Assembly: GCA_027486755.1 (NCBI GenBank)
Contig: JAIXOM010000045.1
Span: 310,001 to 374,000 of the forward strand
Direction: 5' to 3'
Length of the DNA stretch: 64,000 nucleotides
DNA from: Comamonadaceae bacterium
GTDB lineage: Bacteria; Pseudomonadota; Gammaproteobacteria; Burkholderiales; Burkholderiaceae_C
Shown here: positions 36,301-45,900 of the stretch, in pieces
Numbering within the stretch: the stretch's first letter is position 1
Layout: each line of letters starts with the position of its first letter
Notes under the pieces: model-generated
The model's input: only the letters and a program-made list of their open reading frames with translations
Told to the model about the DNA's origin: nothing
The model's database searches: none
Translations under genes and position numbers: made by a program

Positions 36301-37375
36301 CGCGGCCGCAGCGGCCGGCCCTCTGGTTGGCCGCTGCCTGCGAGATCGGCTCGACCAGCAGTTGCTCGACCTTGCTGCGAAAGCTGTAGCGCTTGACCCG
36401 CGCGGTACCGGTGTCTATGACGTACCGTATGCCGGGCACGGTCAGCGAGGTTTCGGCCACGTTGGTGGCCAGCACAATGCGGCGGCCGCTGTGCGCCTCA
36501 AAGATGCGGTCTTGCTCGGCTTGCGACAGGCGCGAGAACAGGGGCAGTACTTCGGCCTCGCGCAGCAGCGGCTGGTGCGCCAGGTGTTTGCGCAAGTGGT
36601 CAGCGGCTTCGCGAATCTCGCGCTCGCCAGGAAGAAAGATCAGGATGTCGCCGTGGCCCGCCCCGCCCTTCCAGAGTTCATCCACGCCATCGACAATCGC
36701 CTCATTGAGGCCGTAGTCCCGGCTATCTTCGAAGGGCCGGTAGCGGGTCTCCACCGGGAAAGTGCGCCCCGAGACCATGATGACCGGCGCCTGGCCCCTA
36801 CCAGAGGCAAAGTAATCCGCAAAACGCTGCGCGTCGATGGTCGCCGAGGTGATGATGATCTTCAGGTCCGGCCGACGCGGCAGCAATTGGCGCAGGTAGC
36901 CCAACAGAAAATCGATGTTCAGGCTGCGCTCGTGCGCCTCGTCGATGATGAGCGTGTCGTAGGCGCGCAGCAGCGGGTCGGTCTGCGTCTCGGCCAGCAA
37001 GATGCCATCGGTCATCAACTTGACCGAGGCGCCGGCCGACAGCCGGTCCTGAAAGCGCACCTTGTAGCCAACCACCTCGCCCAGCGGCGACTTCATTTCT
37101 TCGGCGATGCGTTTGGCCACACTGGAGGCAGCCACGCGCCGGGGCTGGGTGTGGCCGATCAGGTGGCCGCGTTTGCCGGGGTGGTTGGCGCTGCCGCGGC
37201 CCAGGCTTAGCGCGATCTTCGGCAGTTGTGTGGTCTTGCCCGAACCGGTCTCGCCGCAGACGATGACCACCTGGTGGTCTTCGATGGCACGTGCGATGTC
37301 CTCACGCCGTGCCGAAACCGGCAGGCTCTCGGGAAATTCCAGGTGCAAGGCAGCAGGAGGCGGGGCAAGAGACAC
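33314..37375 (-). CDS. hrpA: ATP-dependent RNA helicase HrpA
   Basis: A DEAH-box helicase of about 1353 residues, involved in rescue of stalled ribosomes. Motif I is CGETGSGKTTQLPK, motif II DEAH in LIIDEAHERS, motif III TSATID, then FLPGEREIREAADHL, NVAETSLTVPGIRYVIDTGT and QRAGRCGR. The C-terminal DUF3418 region is complete. GTG 37375 is chosen, just before the SLAPPPAALHLEFPESLPVS segment where homologues begin; an open frame continues to a TTG at 37477 but that part is Leu/Arg-rich and unlike the family. Between the helicase core and the LSNRQYENLLRENYINVRRV block is an odd Pro/Gly/Ser-rich stretch of some 70 residues, caused by an in-frame palindromic repeat at 35654-35760. Confidence 0.93.
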   Translation of the reverse strand: MSLAPPPAALHLEFPESLPVSARREDIARAIEDHQVVIVCGETGSGKTTQLPKIALSLGRGSANHPGKRGHLIGHTQPRRVAASSVAKRIAEEMKSPLGEVVGYKVRFQDRLSAGASVKLMTDGILLAETQTDPLLRAYDTLIIDEAHERSLNIDFLLGYLRQLLPRRPDLKIIITSATIDAQRFADYFASGRGQAPVIMVSGRTFPVETRYRPFEDSRDYGLNEAIVDGVDELWKGGAGHGDILIFLPGEREIREAADHLRKHLAHQPLLREAEVLPLFSRLSQAEQDRIFEAHSGRRIVLATNVAETSLTVPGIRYVIDTGTARVKRYSFRSKVEQLLVEPISQAAANQRAGRCGRVADGICIRLYEEQDFLGRPAFTDPEILRSSLASVILRMKALHLGSVEEFAFIEPPQRRAITDGYQLLAELGAVDDFNELTPIGHALAKLPLDPRVGRMLLEARERRALEEVLVIASALSVQDVRDRPLDKQTQADQRHAKFDDEKSEFVSYLKLWQWIGEARGGRPHAVGPAQGGRPEARVPSPQPSPGGSQARPGHTRGSASSLPPPLGEGWGGGSGASTQAAPASPKLSNRQYENLLRENYINVRRVREWRDIHSQLVSVVAEQGWKLNKEPASYEQLHLALLCGLLGNIGCKSDEDDFYLGARGIKFHRHPGSRLSKRPGRWIVAAELVETARLFGRCMANIDAQWIEQVGGHLIKKQLLDPHWEKKAAQVSALERATLYGLVIYNNRRANYASVDAAGAREIFIREALVAGNWDSKLPFLAANHKLMAQVEELEHKQRRQDVLVDDELIFAFYDSQVPADAHNGAAFERWWKDASRTNPRLLFLTREELMRHEAAGITTQAFPKTLRLGGVDCAASYLHEPGDAKDGVTVDVPLFVLNQVNEDRCEWLVPGMLKDKIWALLKSLPQKPRSRFVPLPESAARLAGELTAPELFGAGSLTDVLLKKVRDETSLDVKRADFKLDMLSAHLFMNLRVTDEHGRQLSMGRNLGALKAELGHQARGAFQALAQLKNSGLKSGPVEQGAKKSGSDTEYSPFAAPVKQSVSDPNYSGERRYTAWTFGELPELMEILKGGQTLVGFPGLIDAGDAVCIEVFDEPEVAAARHRQGLARLFALQIKDALKYLEKNIPDLQKMAVAFMPLGTAEELRAQIVGVALERAFVLEPLPSDEQAFKKRLDEGRARLTLIANEVARLAGVVLTEYAAALRKIKDTKNFPEATADCSQQLQRLVPKGFIAATAWPQLQHFARYLKAITLRLDKIRADPARDTQRLLEFRPQEQRYWRLVADRKGVQDARMLEFRWLLEELRVSLFAQELRTPQPVSIKRLDKAWGQLNC
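35654..35760. repeat. In-frame palindromic repeat pair inside hrpA
   Basis: Two inverted arms: 35654-35689 (GCCCCCACCCCAGCCCTCCC... with an inner CCCCC-AGA-GGGGG hairpin) and 35730-35760 (ending GAGGGCTGGGGTGAGGGC). About 18 of the outer 20 bases pair. It is read in frame by hrpA and yields a Gly/Pro/Ser-rich peptide containing LPPPLGEGWGGG on the minus strand. Related pairs lie in dnaE2 and imuB. Confidence 0.85.
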
Positions 37376-37514
37376 AAAAAAACGCAGCAGCAGCGGGCGT
37401 AAAAACGGTGAAAGGAAAGCAGGCCGCAGCTTAATGGCTGAGCGATGAAGGGTGGGCCTGAGAGAGGGTGCTGTCAACTTCGGTCAAAATCGGCCGAAAT
37501 CGTCTTCAACACCT

Positions 37515-38861
37515 ATGTCCACCGTCTTTAATTTTACCTTCGTGCCCTGGTTCCGCTCGGTGGCGCCCTATATCCACCTGCACAGGGGCAAGACCTTTGT
37601 GGTGGGCATGGCGGGTGAAGCGATTGCGGCGGGCAAGCTGCAGCACATTGCCCAGGATCTGGCACTGATTCAGAGCATGGGGGTGAAGATCGTGCTGGTG
37701 CACGGCTTTCGGCCGCAGGTCAATGAGCAGCTGGCCGCCAAAGGCCACCAGCCGCAATACGCGGGTGGCATGCGCATCACCGACAGCGTGGCGCTGGACT
37801 GCGCGCAAGAAGCGGCCGGGCAGTTGCGCTATGAGATCGAGGCCGCCTTCAGCCAGGGCCTGCCCAACACGCCCATGGCCGGCTCGACGGTGCGGGTGAT
37901 TTCAGGCAACTTCATCACGGCGCGCCCGGTGGGCATCGTCGACGGCATCGACTTCAAGCATTCAGGCCTGGTGCGCAAGGTCGATGCGCTGGGCATACGC
38001 CAGACCCTGGACATGGGCGCGATGGTGCTGCTCTCGCCCTTTGGCTTTTCCATCACCGGCGAGGCTTTCAACCTGTCCATGGAAGAAGTGGCCACCCGGG
38101 TGGCCATCGAACTGCAGGCCGACAAGCTGATCTTTCTGAGCGAAATACCCGGCATCCGGATCCGACCGACCGAGCCTGCCGCCGAAGACAACCCCATAGA
38201 CACCGAAATGCCGCTGGACCTGGCCGAAAAGCTGCTTGCGAGCCTGCCTGCGCCGCTGCAGCCCACTGACACCGGTTTTTATCTGCAGCATTGCGTCAAA
38301 GCCTGTAAGGCCGGGGTCGACCGCACCCATATCCTGCCCTTTGCCACCGACGGCTCGCTGCTGCTGGAAGTCTATGTGCACGACGGCATAGGCACCATGG
38401 TGATTGACGAGAAGCTTGAGGAGTTGCGCGAGGCCACGGTCGACGATGTCGGCGGCATCTTGCAACTGATCGAGCCCTTCGAGAACGACGGTACCTTGGT
38501 CAAGCGCGACCGCACCGAGATTGAACGCGACGCGGGGCTGTACAGCGTCATCGAGCACGATGGCGTGATTTTTGGCTGCGCTGCGCTCTACCCCTACCCC
38601 GAAGCCCGCACCGCCGAAATGGCGGCGCTGACCGTCTCGCCGCAAAGCCAGAGCCAGGGCGATGGCGAACGCATTCTCAAGCGCATCGAGCAAAGGGCCA
38701 GGGCCCAGGGCCTGAGCAGTATTTTTGTGCTCACCACGCGCACCATGCATTGGTTTCTCAAGCGCGGTTTTCAGGCGGTCGATATTGACTGGCTGCCCGA
38801 GGCACGCAAGCGCAAGTACAACATCAACCGCAAGAGTCAGGTGCTGGTCAAGCAGCTTTAA
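37515..38861 (+). CDS. argA: N-acetylglutamate synthase ArgA
   Basis: A 448-residue classical NAGS, the first enzyme of arginine synthesis. The N-terminal amino-acid-kinase domain (about 1-295) starts FVPWFRSVAPYIHLHRGKTF and includes MGVKIVLVHGFRPQVNEQLA and the arginine-sensor region. The C-terminal GNAT domain (about 300-448) has EMAALTVSPQSQSQGDGERI (acetyl-CoA loop) and HWFLKRGFQAVDIDWLPEAR. ATG 37515 starts just before the conserved block; the longer frame has no signal. It is divergent from hrpA. Inhibition by arginine is the family rule and is inferred here. Confidence 0.95.
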   Translation: MSTVFNFTFVPWFRSVAPYIHLHRGKTFVVGMAGEAIAAGKLQHIAQDLALIQSMGVKIVLVHGFRPQVNEQLAAKGHQPQYAGGMRITDSVALDCAQEAAGQLRYEIEAAFSQGLPNTPMAGSTVRVISGNFITARPVGIVDGIDFKHSGLVRKVDALGIRQTLDMGAMVLLSPFGFSITGEAFNLSMEEVATRVAIELQADKLIFLSEIPGIRIRPTEPAAEDNPIDTEMPLDLAEKLLASLPAPLQPTDTGFYLQHCVKACKAGVDRTHILPFATDGSLLLEVYVHDGIGTMVIDEKLEELREATVDDVGGILQLIEPFENDGTLVKRDRTEIERDAGLYSVIEHDGVIFGCAALYPYPEARTAEMAALTVSPQSQSQGDGERILKRIEQRARAQGLSSIFVLTTRTMHWFLKRGFQAVDIDWLPEARKRKYNINRKSQVLVKQL

Positions 38862-38942
38862 GGGCAAGGCCCGCTGGCCCGTACCCGCCCCGCCCCAACT
38901 CAGCGAGCCGGACCAAGCCGGGCTAGACCGGCCTCGGCCGAT

Positions 38943-39314
38943 TTACTGGCGCCAGCCACGCATGCCCAGCAGCCGCGCCATCGCATAGCCAGCCAGCAGG
39001 GACACCAGTACCGTCTGTACAGGATGCTCCTGCACCGCGCTGCGCGATGCCGACCAAGCCCTCTGAGGCAGATCAGTCAGACGATGGCCCTGACCATCCA
39101 TGCGATCGACCAGGCGGCTGGCGCCACTGGCCAGGCGGTCGACCGCGTCATGGGCCACATTGCGGGCCCGACTGAGCGTGTCGCGGGCGGTGTCGGCCGC
39201 CGCCCAATGCGCAGTCGCATTAGCTTGATCGCCAACCACACCGCTGCTGGCGTGCGTGGGTGAGCTCACGCGGGCTGCGTCGCCTGAGCTGTGTGAAAAG
39301 GTCGAGTTGTCCAT
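38943..39314 (-). CDS. Small tail-anchored membrane protein (YqjD/ElaB-like)
   Basis: A 123-residue protein whose first 95 residues are polar and probably helical (AADTARDTLSRARNVAHDAV), followed by one hydrophobic segment VQTVLVSLLAGYAMARLLG near the C-terminus. This layout resembles YqjD/ElaB/DUF883 proteins, inner-membrane proteins that can bind ribosomes in stationary phase. ATG 39314 has TGGAG nine bases upstream. It lies alone between argA and a REP-containing gap. The assignment rests on architecture more than on sequence identity. Confidence 0.6.
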   Translation of the reverse strand: MDNSTFSHSSGDAARVSSPTHASSGVVGDQANATAHWAAADTARDTLSRARNVAHDAVDRLASGASRLVDRMDGQGHRLTDLPQRAWSASRSAVQEHPVQTVLVSLLAGYAMARLLGMRGWRQ

Positions 39315-39635
39315 GCCTTGCTCCAGATAAATCGGTGGATAAAAACGCCAGGCCACCCGACCCAACGCGTTCAGTCACTTTAAGCACACCCAGTGGGCGC
39401 CGCGTCGGCAGCGCCAGACAAGCAGGGTAGGACGCGGCGCTTCTTCTAAGGGACCACCGCGCTTCATCTGCAGCCGCATCGCTGCGAGAGCGCAGCGCCT
39501 ACCGCCAAGAGCAGCCATACAGACATCAGCGAGCATCAGCGAGCATCAGCGATCGTCCTACATCGGCGGGGCTGCGGCGCTGACACCGCGCTGCCTGCAA
39601 GCTGCCTAGATTGGAGGGCATTAAGGAGTCCGCTC
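39315..39635. other. Intergenic region with a REP unit and 10-bp tandem repeat
   Basis: No gene is seen in these 320 bp. A diverged REP unit (CATCGCTGCGAGAGCGCAGC) is at 39477-39503. A 10-base unit, CATCAGCGAG, is repeated about three times at 39524-39553. The region between must hold the promoters of the small membrane protein (minus) and the hydrolase gene (plus); no clear -35/-10 pair could be picked. Confidence 0.6.
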
Positions 39636-40403
39636 ATGCCGCATATGCCTCAGCCCACCCTACCGTCACGCTGGCAGCGCCCGCAGGTGCCGGGGCAGAA
39701 CCAGTTGCGCGAGGTGCGCATCCCGGTGGGATCTCAATGGCTGCATGGCGATCTGGTCTTGCCGGCGCAGATGCACGGTCTGGTGCTGTTTGCGCACGGC
39801 AGTGGCAGCGGCCGTCACAGTTCGCGCAACCGGCTGGTGGCCGCGGCCTTGCACCAGGCCGGCGTAGGCACCTTGCTGCTGGATTTGCTGACGTCGCAGG
39901 AAGAGCAGGCCGACATGCATACTGGCGAGCACCGCTTCAACATGGCCTTGCTGACCGACCGAATACTGACCGCCACCTTGTGGGTGCTGCAGCAACCGGG
40001 CCTGTGGGATTGTCCCTTGGGCTATTTTGGGGCCAGTACCGGCAGCGCGGCAGCACTGATTGCTGCGGCCCGGCTCGATGGCCGCATCGCGGCGGTGGTC
40101 TCGCGCGGCGGCCGCCCCGATCTTGCCGGTCAGGTGACCCTGGCCAGCGTTACCGCCCCCACGCTGCTGATCGTCGGCGGAGCCGATCGCCAGGTACTGC
40201 AGCTCAACACCGAGTCCATGGCCCATTTGCAGTGCGACAAGCGCCTGGCCATTGTGGAAGGGGCCTCCCATCTGTTTGAGGAGCCCGGCGCCCTGCAGGA
40301 GGTCTCGCGCCTGGCCTGTGAATGGTTCAGTCTGTACTTCAGGGCGCAGCTCCTCGGTCAGCCGGCCGCGAGCGTCGAGCAGCGCGCCTGGGGTGTTCAT
40401 TGA
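39636..40403 (+). CDS. Dienelactone-hydrolase-like alpha/beta hydrolase
   Basis: A 255-residue alpha/beta hydrolase. It has a polar N-terminus with GLVLFAHGSGSGRHSSRNRL (oxyanion strand), the nucleophile position in GYFGASTGSAAALIAAA (Ser or Thr after Ala), VSRGGRPDL, LLIVGGADRQVLQLN for the acid, and EGASHLFEEPGAL for the His. It is close to the hydrolase half found fused to phosphoribosyltransferases in other bacteria. AAGGAG precedes ATG 39636. It is the first of a three-gene set with a phosphoribosyltransferase and an erythromycin-esterase-like gene. Confidence 0.87.
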   Translation: MPHMPQPTLPSRWQRPQVPGQNQLREVRIPVGSQWLHGDLVLPAQMHGLVLFAHGSGSGRHSSRNRLVAAALHQAGVGTLLLDLLTSQEEQADMHTGEHRFNMALLTDRILTATLWVLQQPGLWDCPLGYFGASTGSAAALIAAARLDGRIAAVVSRGGRPDLAGQVTLASVTAPTLLIVGGADRQVLQLNTESMAHLQCDKRLAIVEGASHLFEEPGALQEVSRLACEWFSLYFRAQLLGQPAASVEQRAWGVH

Positions 40404-40417
40404 TGGCAGGAGGCCTC

Positions 40418-41179
40418 ATGCGACCCTTGCGTACCGTCAACCCGCCCTACCGCGACCGCCACGATGCTGGCAAGGCGCTGGCCGAGGCCCTGAGCGGCCA
40501 TGCGGGTGAGAACAATCTGCTGGTGCTGGCCCTGCCGCGCGGTGGCGTGGCGGTGGCCTATGAGGTGGCCCGGGCCCTGCACGCCCCGCTCGATATTGTG
40601 GTGGTGCGCAAACTCGGCTTGCCCGGCCATGAGGAATACGCCATGGGCGCCATCGCCAGCGGCGGGGTGCGGGTGATGAACCCGCTACCGGGCATGACGG
40701 TCGCACCCGAGGATCTGGCCGCGGTGCTGAGCCGAGAGGAGGCTGAGTTGGTGCGACGAGAACAGCGCTATCGCGGCGCCCATTCGGCCGTCAGCCCCCG
40801 AGGGCGCCATGTGATTTTGGTCGACGACGGGCTGGCCACCGGTGCCACCATGCGCGCGGCGGCCGTGGCGGTGCGGCAGCAGCATCCTGCCCGTCTCACG
40901 GTAGCGGTGCCGGTGGGCGCACGCGACAGCTGCGCCGAGCTCGCCGATGTAGTCGACGAGTTGGTTTGCCCCTTCATGCCCGAACCCTTTCAAGCGGTCG
41001 GCCTGTGGTACCACACCATGACCCAGGCCAGTGACGAGGAAGTCTGCCATCTCCTTAAGCTGGCACGCAGCGAGCACGCCCAAGAGCTGCGTCAGGCCCT
41101 GAAAGACCGCCGGGCTGCAGACTTGTCCATGCCGGCAGTAGCCCTGGCCGTTCCGCCTGCACCACCGCCTCTGCCATGA
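40418..41179 (+). CDS. Phosphoribosyltransferase
   Basis: A 253-residue type I phosphoribosyltransferase-fold protein. The PRPP-binding motif is VILVDDGLATGATM (about residues 134-147), preceded by LALPRGGVAVAYEVARAL and VVRKLGLPGHEEYAMGAIA. The C-terminus is a Pro/Ala-rich tail. ATG 40418 is preferred over ATG 40403 because CAGGAGG sits five bases upstream. Proteins of this group usually occur beside or fused to the preceding hydrolase type. The nucleobase or other acceptor is unknown, so the gene cannot be placed in a known salvage pathway. Confidence 0.88.
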   Translation: MRPLRTVNPPYRDRHDAGKALAEALSGHAGENNLLVLALPRGGVAVAYEVARALHAPLDIVVVRKLGLPGHEEYAMGAIASGGVRVMNPLPGMTVAPEDLAAVLSREEAELVRREQRYRGAHSAVSPRGRHVILVDDGLATGATMRAAAVAVRQQHPARLTVAVPVGARDSCAELADVVDELVCPFMPEPFQAVGLWYHTMTQASDEEVCHLLKLARSEHAQELRQALKDRRAADLSMPAVALAVPPAPPPLP

Positions 41180-42543
41180 GTTCATCGGCAGGTCCGTCCC
41201 GCACGGGTGCGGTGGCTGGCCTGGCCAGGCCAAGCGCGGCCGAAATTGTTCAGGGTCTGCGCAAACACCTGCAGCCGCTGTTTGCCCACCCTTCAGACTA
41301 CGACCGCCTGCTGACGGCCATCGGGACTGCTCGCTTTGTCCTGCTGGGCGAGGCCAGCCACGGCACCCGCGAGTTCTACAGGGAACGCATCGAGATCACC
41401 CAGCGCTTAATTCTTGAGCGGCACATTGATGCGGTGGCGCTCGAGGCCGATTGGCCCGACGCTTGGCGGGTGCACCGCTATGTCAGCGGCCACAGCGACG
41501 ATGGCAGCGCCGCGCAGGCTCTGGGCGGCTTCGAACGCTTCCCGGCCTGGATGTGGCGCAATACCGAGGTCGCCGCCTTCGTGCAATGGCTGCGCAACCA
41601 CAATCTGAGCAGCGGCTCACAGGTCGGCATCTATGGCCTAGATCTCTACAGCCTGTTTCGCTCGATGCAGCAGGTGCTGGATTATCTGGAGCGGATCGAC
41701 CCTGCCGCAGCGCAGCAGGCCCGAGCGCGTTATGCCTGTTTTGACCATGCGCGCGAGGACAGCCAGACCTATGGCTTGCGGGCCAGCAGCGGTCTGAGCC
41801 GCAGTTGCGAAGACGAGGTGGTGTCTCAGTTGAGCGATCTGATGCAGCGCAGCGTCGAGGGCCAAGCGCCCTGCGACGAGCTGTTTCATGCCCGCCAAAA
41901 TGCACGTTTGGTGCGCAACGCCGAGGCGTATTACCGCAGCCTGTTCGGTGGCCGGGTATCGTCCTGGAATCTGCGCGATAAGCACATGATGGAGACGGTG
42001 CAGGCGCTCGAGCGTCATTTGCAGCGACCCGGCCGCCCAGCCCGTCTGGCGATCTGGGCGCACAACTCGCACCTGGGCGACGCCGAGGCCACCGATATGG
42101 CCGAGCATGGCCAGTGGAATCTGGGGCAACTGCTGCGCCAGCGCTATGGTCAGGAGGTGTTTACCGTCGGCATGAGCACCTACAGCGGCACCGTTACCGC
42201 CGCCCGCGACTGGGACGAGCCAGCGCAGCGCCGGCAGGTACGCCCGGGCTTGGCTGGCAGCTGGGAAGACCTGCTGCATCAGGCTGAGGTCGACCGCTTC
42301 CTTGTGCTGCTGCGCGGCAACGAGGCGCTACAGAAATTGGCCAGCGCGGCGCGTCTGCAACGCGCCATCGGGGTGGTCTATAGGCCCGAGACCGAGCGCC
42401 AGAGTCACTATGTGATGGCCCGCTTGGCGCAGCAGTTCGATGCGCTGCTGCACATCGATCACAGCCACGCGCTCGAGCCCTTGGACAAGGGGCCGGCGTG
42501 GGTCAATGGCGAGGTGCCTGAAACCTATCCCTCAGGCCTATGA
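41176..42543 (+). CDS. Erythromycin esterase-like protein
   Basis: A 455-residue member of the erythromycin esterase (EreA-like) superfamily. Motifs include VLLGEASHGTREFYRERIEI (first catalytic Glu/His pair), VALEADWPDAWRVHRYV, WNLRDKHMMETVQAL and WAHNSHLGDAEATDM. It starts inside the stop of the phosphoribosyltransferase gene. Chromosomal members of this family mostly do not confer macrolide resistance; the natural substrate is unknown. The set of three genes looks like a stress or salvage operon. Confidence 0.88.
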   Translation: MSSSAGPSRTGAVAGLARPSAAEIVQGLRKHLQPLFAHPSDYDRLLTAIGTARFVLLGEASHGTREFYRERIEITQRLILERHIDAVALEADWPDAWRVHRYVSGHSDDGSAAQALGGFERFPAWMWRNTEVAAFVQWLRNHNLSSGSQVGIYGLDLYSLFRSMQQVLDYLERIDPAAAQQARARYACFDHAREDSQTYGLRASSGLSRSCEDEVVSQLSDLMQRSVEGQAPCDELFHARQNARLVRNAEAYYRSLFGGRVSSWNLRDKHMMETVQALERHLQRPGRPARLAIWAHNSHLGDAEATDMAEHGQWNLGQLLRQRYGQEVFTVGMSTYSGTVTAARDWDEPAQRRQVRPGLAGSWEDLLHQAEVDRFLVLLRGNEALQKLASAARLQRAIGVVYRPETERQSHYVMARLAQQFDALLHIDHSHALEPLDKGPAWVNGEVPETYPSGL

Positions 42544-42617
42544 ATCTGCGCTGAATCAGCGCGCCATCATCGCATGATGGGTGCACCTGTGGCGCGGACT
42601 GTGCGCGCCAGGGCTGT

Positions 42618-42818
42618 TCAGCGCTGGTTGGGGCTACGCGCCGTACTGTGGTCACGGTTAGCCGTACCACGCTGATCGTTCATCTGCCGGTTCTGCCCGC
42701 TGGCGACCATTGAAGCCAGCGTGTCCCCGTGGGACTGCAAGCTGTTGGGCGCCTCCGGCACCTGGCCGAGCTGGACGATGCGCTGGGCCGCTTCCTTGAA
42801 CAAACTCTTGTGCGTCAT
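42618..42818 (-). CDS. Possible small hypothetical protein
   Basis: A 66-codon frame: MTHKSLFKEAAQRIVQLGQV then a polar Gln/Asn/Arg-rich tail. Composition is gene-like, but no Shine-Dalgarno is visible and no family is recognised. It is the only plausible gene in the gap 42544-42992. Confidence 0.35.
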   Translation of the reverse strand: MTHKSLFKEAAQRIVQLGQVPEAPNSLQSHGDTLASMVASGQNRQMNDQRGTANRDHSTARSPNQR

Positions 42819-42992
42819 ATTGAAACTGCTGCTGTGTATTCGCTCGCGCCGGCCCTGCCAGGCCGGTCAAACACTTTCACCGCGTCATGCTCTGTGAGGC
42901 ATGTTGCAGCGCGGAAGTTTAGAAGCGAAAACTCAGCAGGGATGTTAAAAATGACAAATGGGCGACACCAATGCTCGGGTAAATCCGCCCCA

Positions 42993-45900
42993 TCAGCGGA
43001 AATCGCGGCTGCTCACCGCCAGCTGCCCGAGTAATTCACTCAGGTCCTGCAAGCGGTGGGCCACCAGATTGCGCACCCGGCCATGACCCGGGGCCAGCCC
43101 CTCGTCTTCGCTGCGCTGCCACACGCCCCAGACGGCCAGCAGGCGCGCGTGCAGCAGCTCGTCGCGCTGACGCTCACGCAGCGGCCGACCGGCGATCACA
43201 TTGACCGAGCCCGATTCATCCTCCAAAGTGACAAAGGTTGTTCCTTTGGATGTTGATGGCTGCTGGCGCACCGTTACGATGCCGCAAGCGGCCACCCGGC
43301 GACCATCGGGCAGGACCTCGAGCTGACCGGCCGACAGCAGGCCGCGCCGCGCCAGTGCCGGACGCAGCAGGGCCAGCGGATGACGGCGCAGGCTCAGGCC
43401 CAGAGCCTGGTAATCACCCACGATATCCTGGGCCTCGGCCATGGGCACAAGCTCCAGGGCCGGTTCGTGGACCGGCACCGAACGCAGCAAGGCCGGCGCT
43501 GGCTGCAGGGCTGAAGCAGCCCAGGCCTGCTGACGACGGTGGCCAGCCAGCGAGGCCAGCGCATCGGCTGCAGCCAGGGCATCAAGATCGCGCCGGCCAA
43601 GTTCGGCGCGCAAAGCCAGGTCTTCCACGCTTGCAAAAGGCTGCTGGGCACGCGCCGCCAGGATTCGCAGAGCCCCGGCCTGTGACAGGCCCGACACCAG
43701 ACGCAGGCCCAGCCGAATGACCGGCTGCGCGTGCCCCCACTGGGAGAGCTTGGGGGCATTGCAGGGCACCGAAGCCTCCTCCAGCGTGCAATCCCAGCCA
43801 CTGAGCGCTACATCCACCGGCCTGACCTCAATGCCATGCCGGCGTGCGTCTTGCACCAGTTGCGAGGGCGAGTAAAAGCCCAGCGGCTGGGCGTTGAGCA
43901 TGGCGGCCAGAAAACAGGCTGGCTCATGGCGCTTGAGCCAGCAACTCACATAGACCAGCTTGGCAAAGCTGGCGGCGTGGCTCTCCGGAAAGCCGTATTC
44001 GCCAAAGCCCTCGATCTGGCTGAAGATGCGCTGGGCGAACTCAAAGTCATAGCCCTTCTCGACCATGCGTCCGACCAGACGCTGCCGGAAGGGGTCAAGC
44101 CCGCCCTTGCGCTTCCAGGCGGCCATGGCGCGGCGCAGCTGATCGGCCTCGCCCGGGCTGAAGTCGGCGGCGATCATGGCGATTTGCATCACCTGCTCCT
44201 GAAAAATCGGCACGCCCAGGGTGCGACCCAGGGCTGGGGCCAGCTCTGGGTATTCCATGTCCTTGACGGCTCCCCTGCCCTGCTCTGTCCCCTTGTCTTT
44301 CTCCCTCTGGGAGAGGGCTGGGGTGAGGGCATCGCCCGTCACCGCGGCCTGCCCCCACCCCGACCCTCCCCCAAGGGGGGAGGGAGACTGCGCGCGGCGC
44401 AGCCGGCGCTGCTCTAAATAGGGGTGCACCATGCCCCCCTGGATAGGCCCGGGCCGCACGATGGCCACCTGCACCACCAGGTCGTAAAAGCAGCGCGGTT
44501 GCAGACGCGGCAGCATGCCCATCTGGGCTCGGCTTTCAATTTGGAACACGCCCACCGTGTCGGCGGCGCAGATCATGTCGTAGGTGGCGCTGTCGTCGGC
44601 CGGGATCTGATGCATCTGCAGCTCTGTACCGCGCCATTGGCGGCGCAGGTCCAGGCAGCCCCGGATGGCCGAGAGCATGCCCAAAGCCAGCACGTCAACC
44701 TTCATCAGACCGACCGCCTCCAGGTCGTCCTTGTCCCACTGGATGATGTAGCGCTCCGCCATGGCCGCCGGCTGCACCGGCACCAGACGGGTGAGCTTGT
44801 CGTGGGTGAGCACAAAGCCGCCCACATGCTGGCCCAGGTGACGCGGCATGTCCAAGGCTTGCAGCGTCAGCGCCAGCCACTGCTGCACCGCCGGGTGCTG
44901 CGGATCGATGCCCTCTGGCCAAGCCGGCGGCTGCGGGTCGCGACCCAGCCAGCTGCAGTCACGGCTCAGGGCCTCGATCAGCTCGGGCTGTAGGCCCAGG
45001 GCCTTGCCCACGTCGCGCAAGGCGCTGCGCGGCCGGTAGCGGATCACCGTGGCGGCAATGGCCGCGCGCTCATGGCCGTACTGCCGGTAAATATAGGCAA
45101 TGACCTCCTCGCGCCGCTGGTGCTCGAAGTCCACATCAATGTCCGGCGCCTCCAGCCGCTCGCGGCTGATGAAGCGCTCAAAAAGAAGCCGGCTCTCGGC
45201 CGGGTCGACTGCGGTGATGCCCAGGCAGTAGCACACCGCCGAATTGGCCGCCGAGCCGCGCCCTTGACACAAGATGCCCTGCGAGCGGGCAAAGCGCACG
45301 ATGTCGTGCACCGTCAGAAAGTACATCTCGTAGCGCAGCTCGGCAATCAGGGCGAGTTCATGCGCAATCTGCTGCGTCACCGCCGCCGGCGCGCCCTGCG
45401 GGTAGCGCTCGCGCAGGCCCGCCTCGGTGAGCTGGTGCAGCCACTGCAGCGGCGTGTGGCCGGCCGGCACGCTGTCTTGGCGGGGGTAGGCATAGTGGGC
45501 GCGAATCTCGTCCAGGCTGAAGCGGCAGCGCCTGGCCACCGTCAAGGTGGCCGCCAGCAGCTCCGGCGGATAGAGCTCGGCCAGCCGCAGGCGCGAGCGC
45601 AAATGAGCCTGTGCATTGGGCTGCAGGGCACGTCCGGCCTCGCGCACGGTGCAGCCCTGGCCGATGGCGGTCAGCACATCGTGCAGCGGCTTGCGCGAGC
45701 GCAAATGCATCAGCACGCCGCCAGCGGCGAGCAGGGGCACGCCGGTGCGCTCAGACAACTGCTCGAGCTGCTGCAGACGCAAGGCATCGCCCAGCCGCTG
45801 CTGCAGATGCACCGCCAGCCACAGCCGGCCCGCCCACAGCGCGCGGGCCCAGTGCAGCAAGCTGGCCAGCACCGCCTCGTCGATGGGCTGATCGATCAGG

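Noticed and set aside
36263-37210. 315-codon plus-strand ORF opposite hrpA
   Set aside because: Overlaps the conserved helicase motifs on the other strand; composition is typical of antisense shadows.
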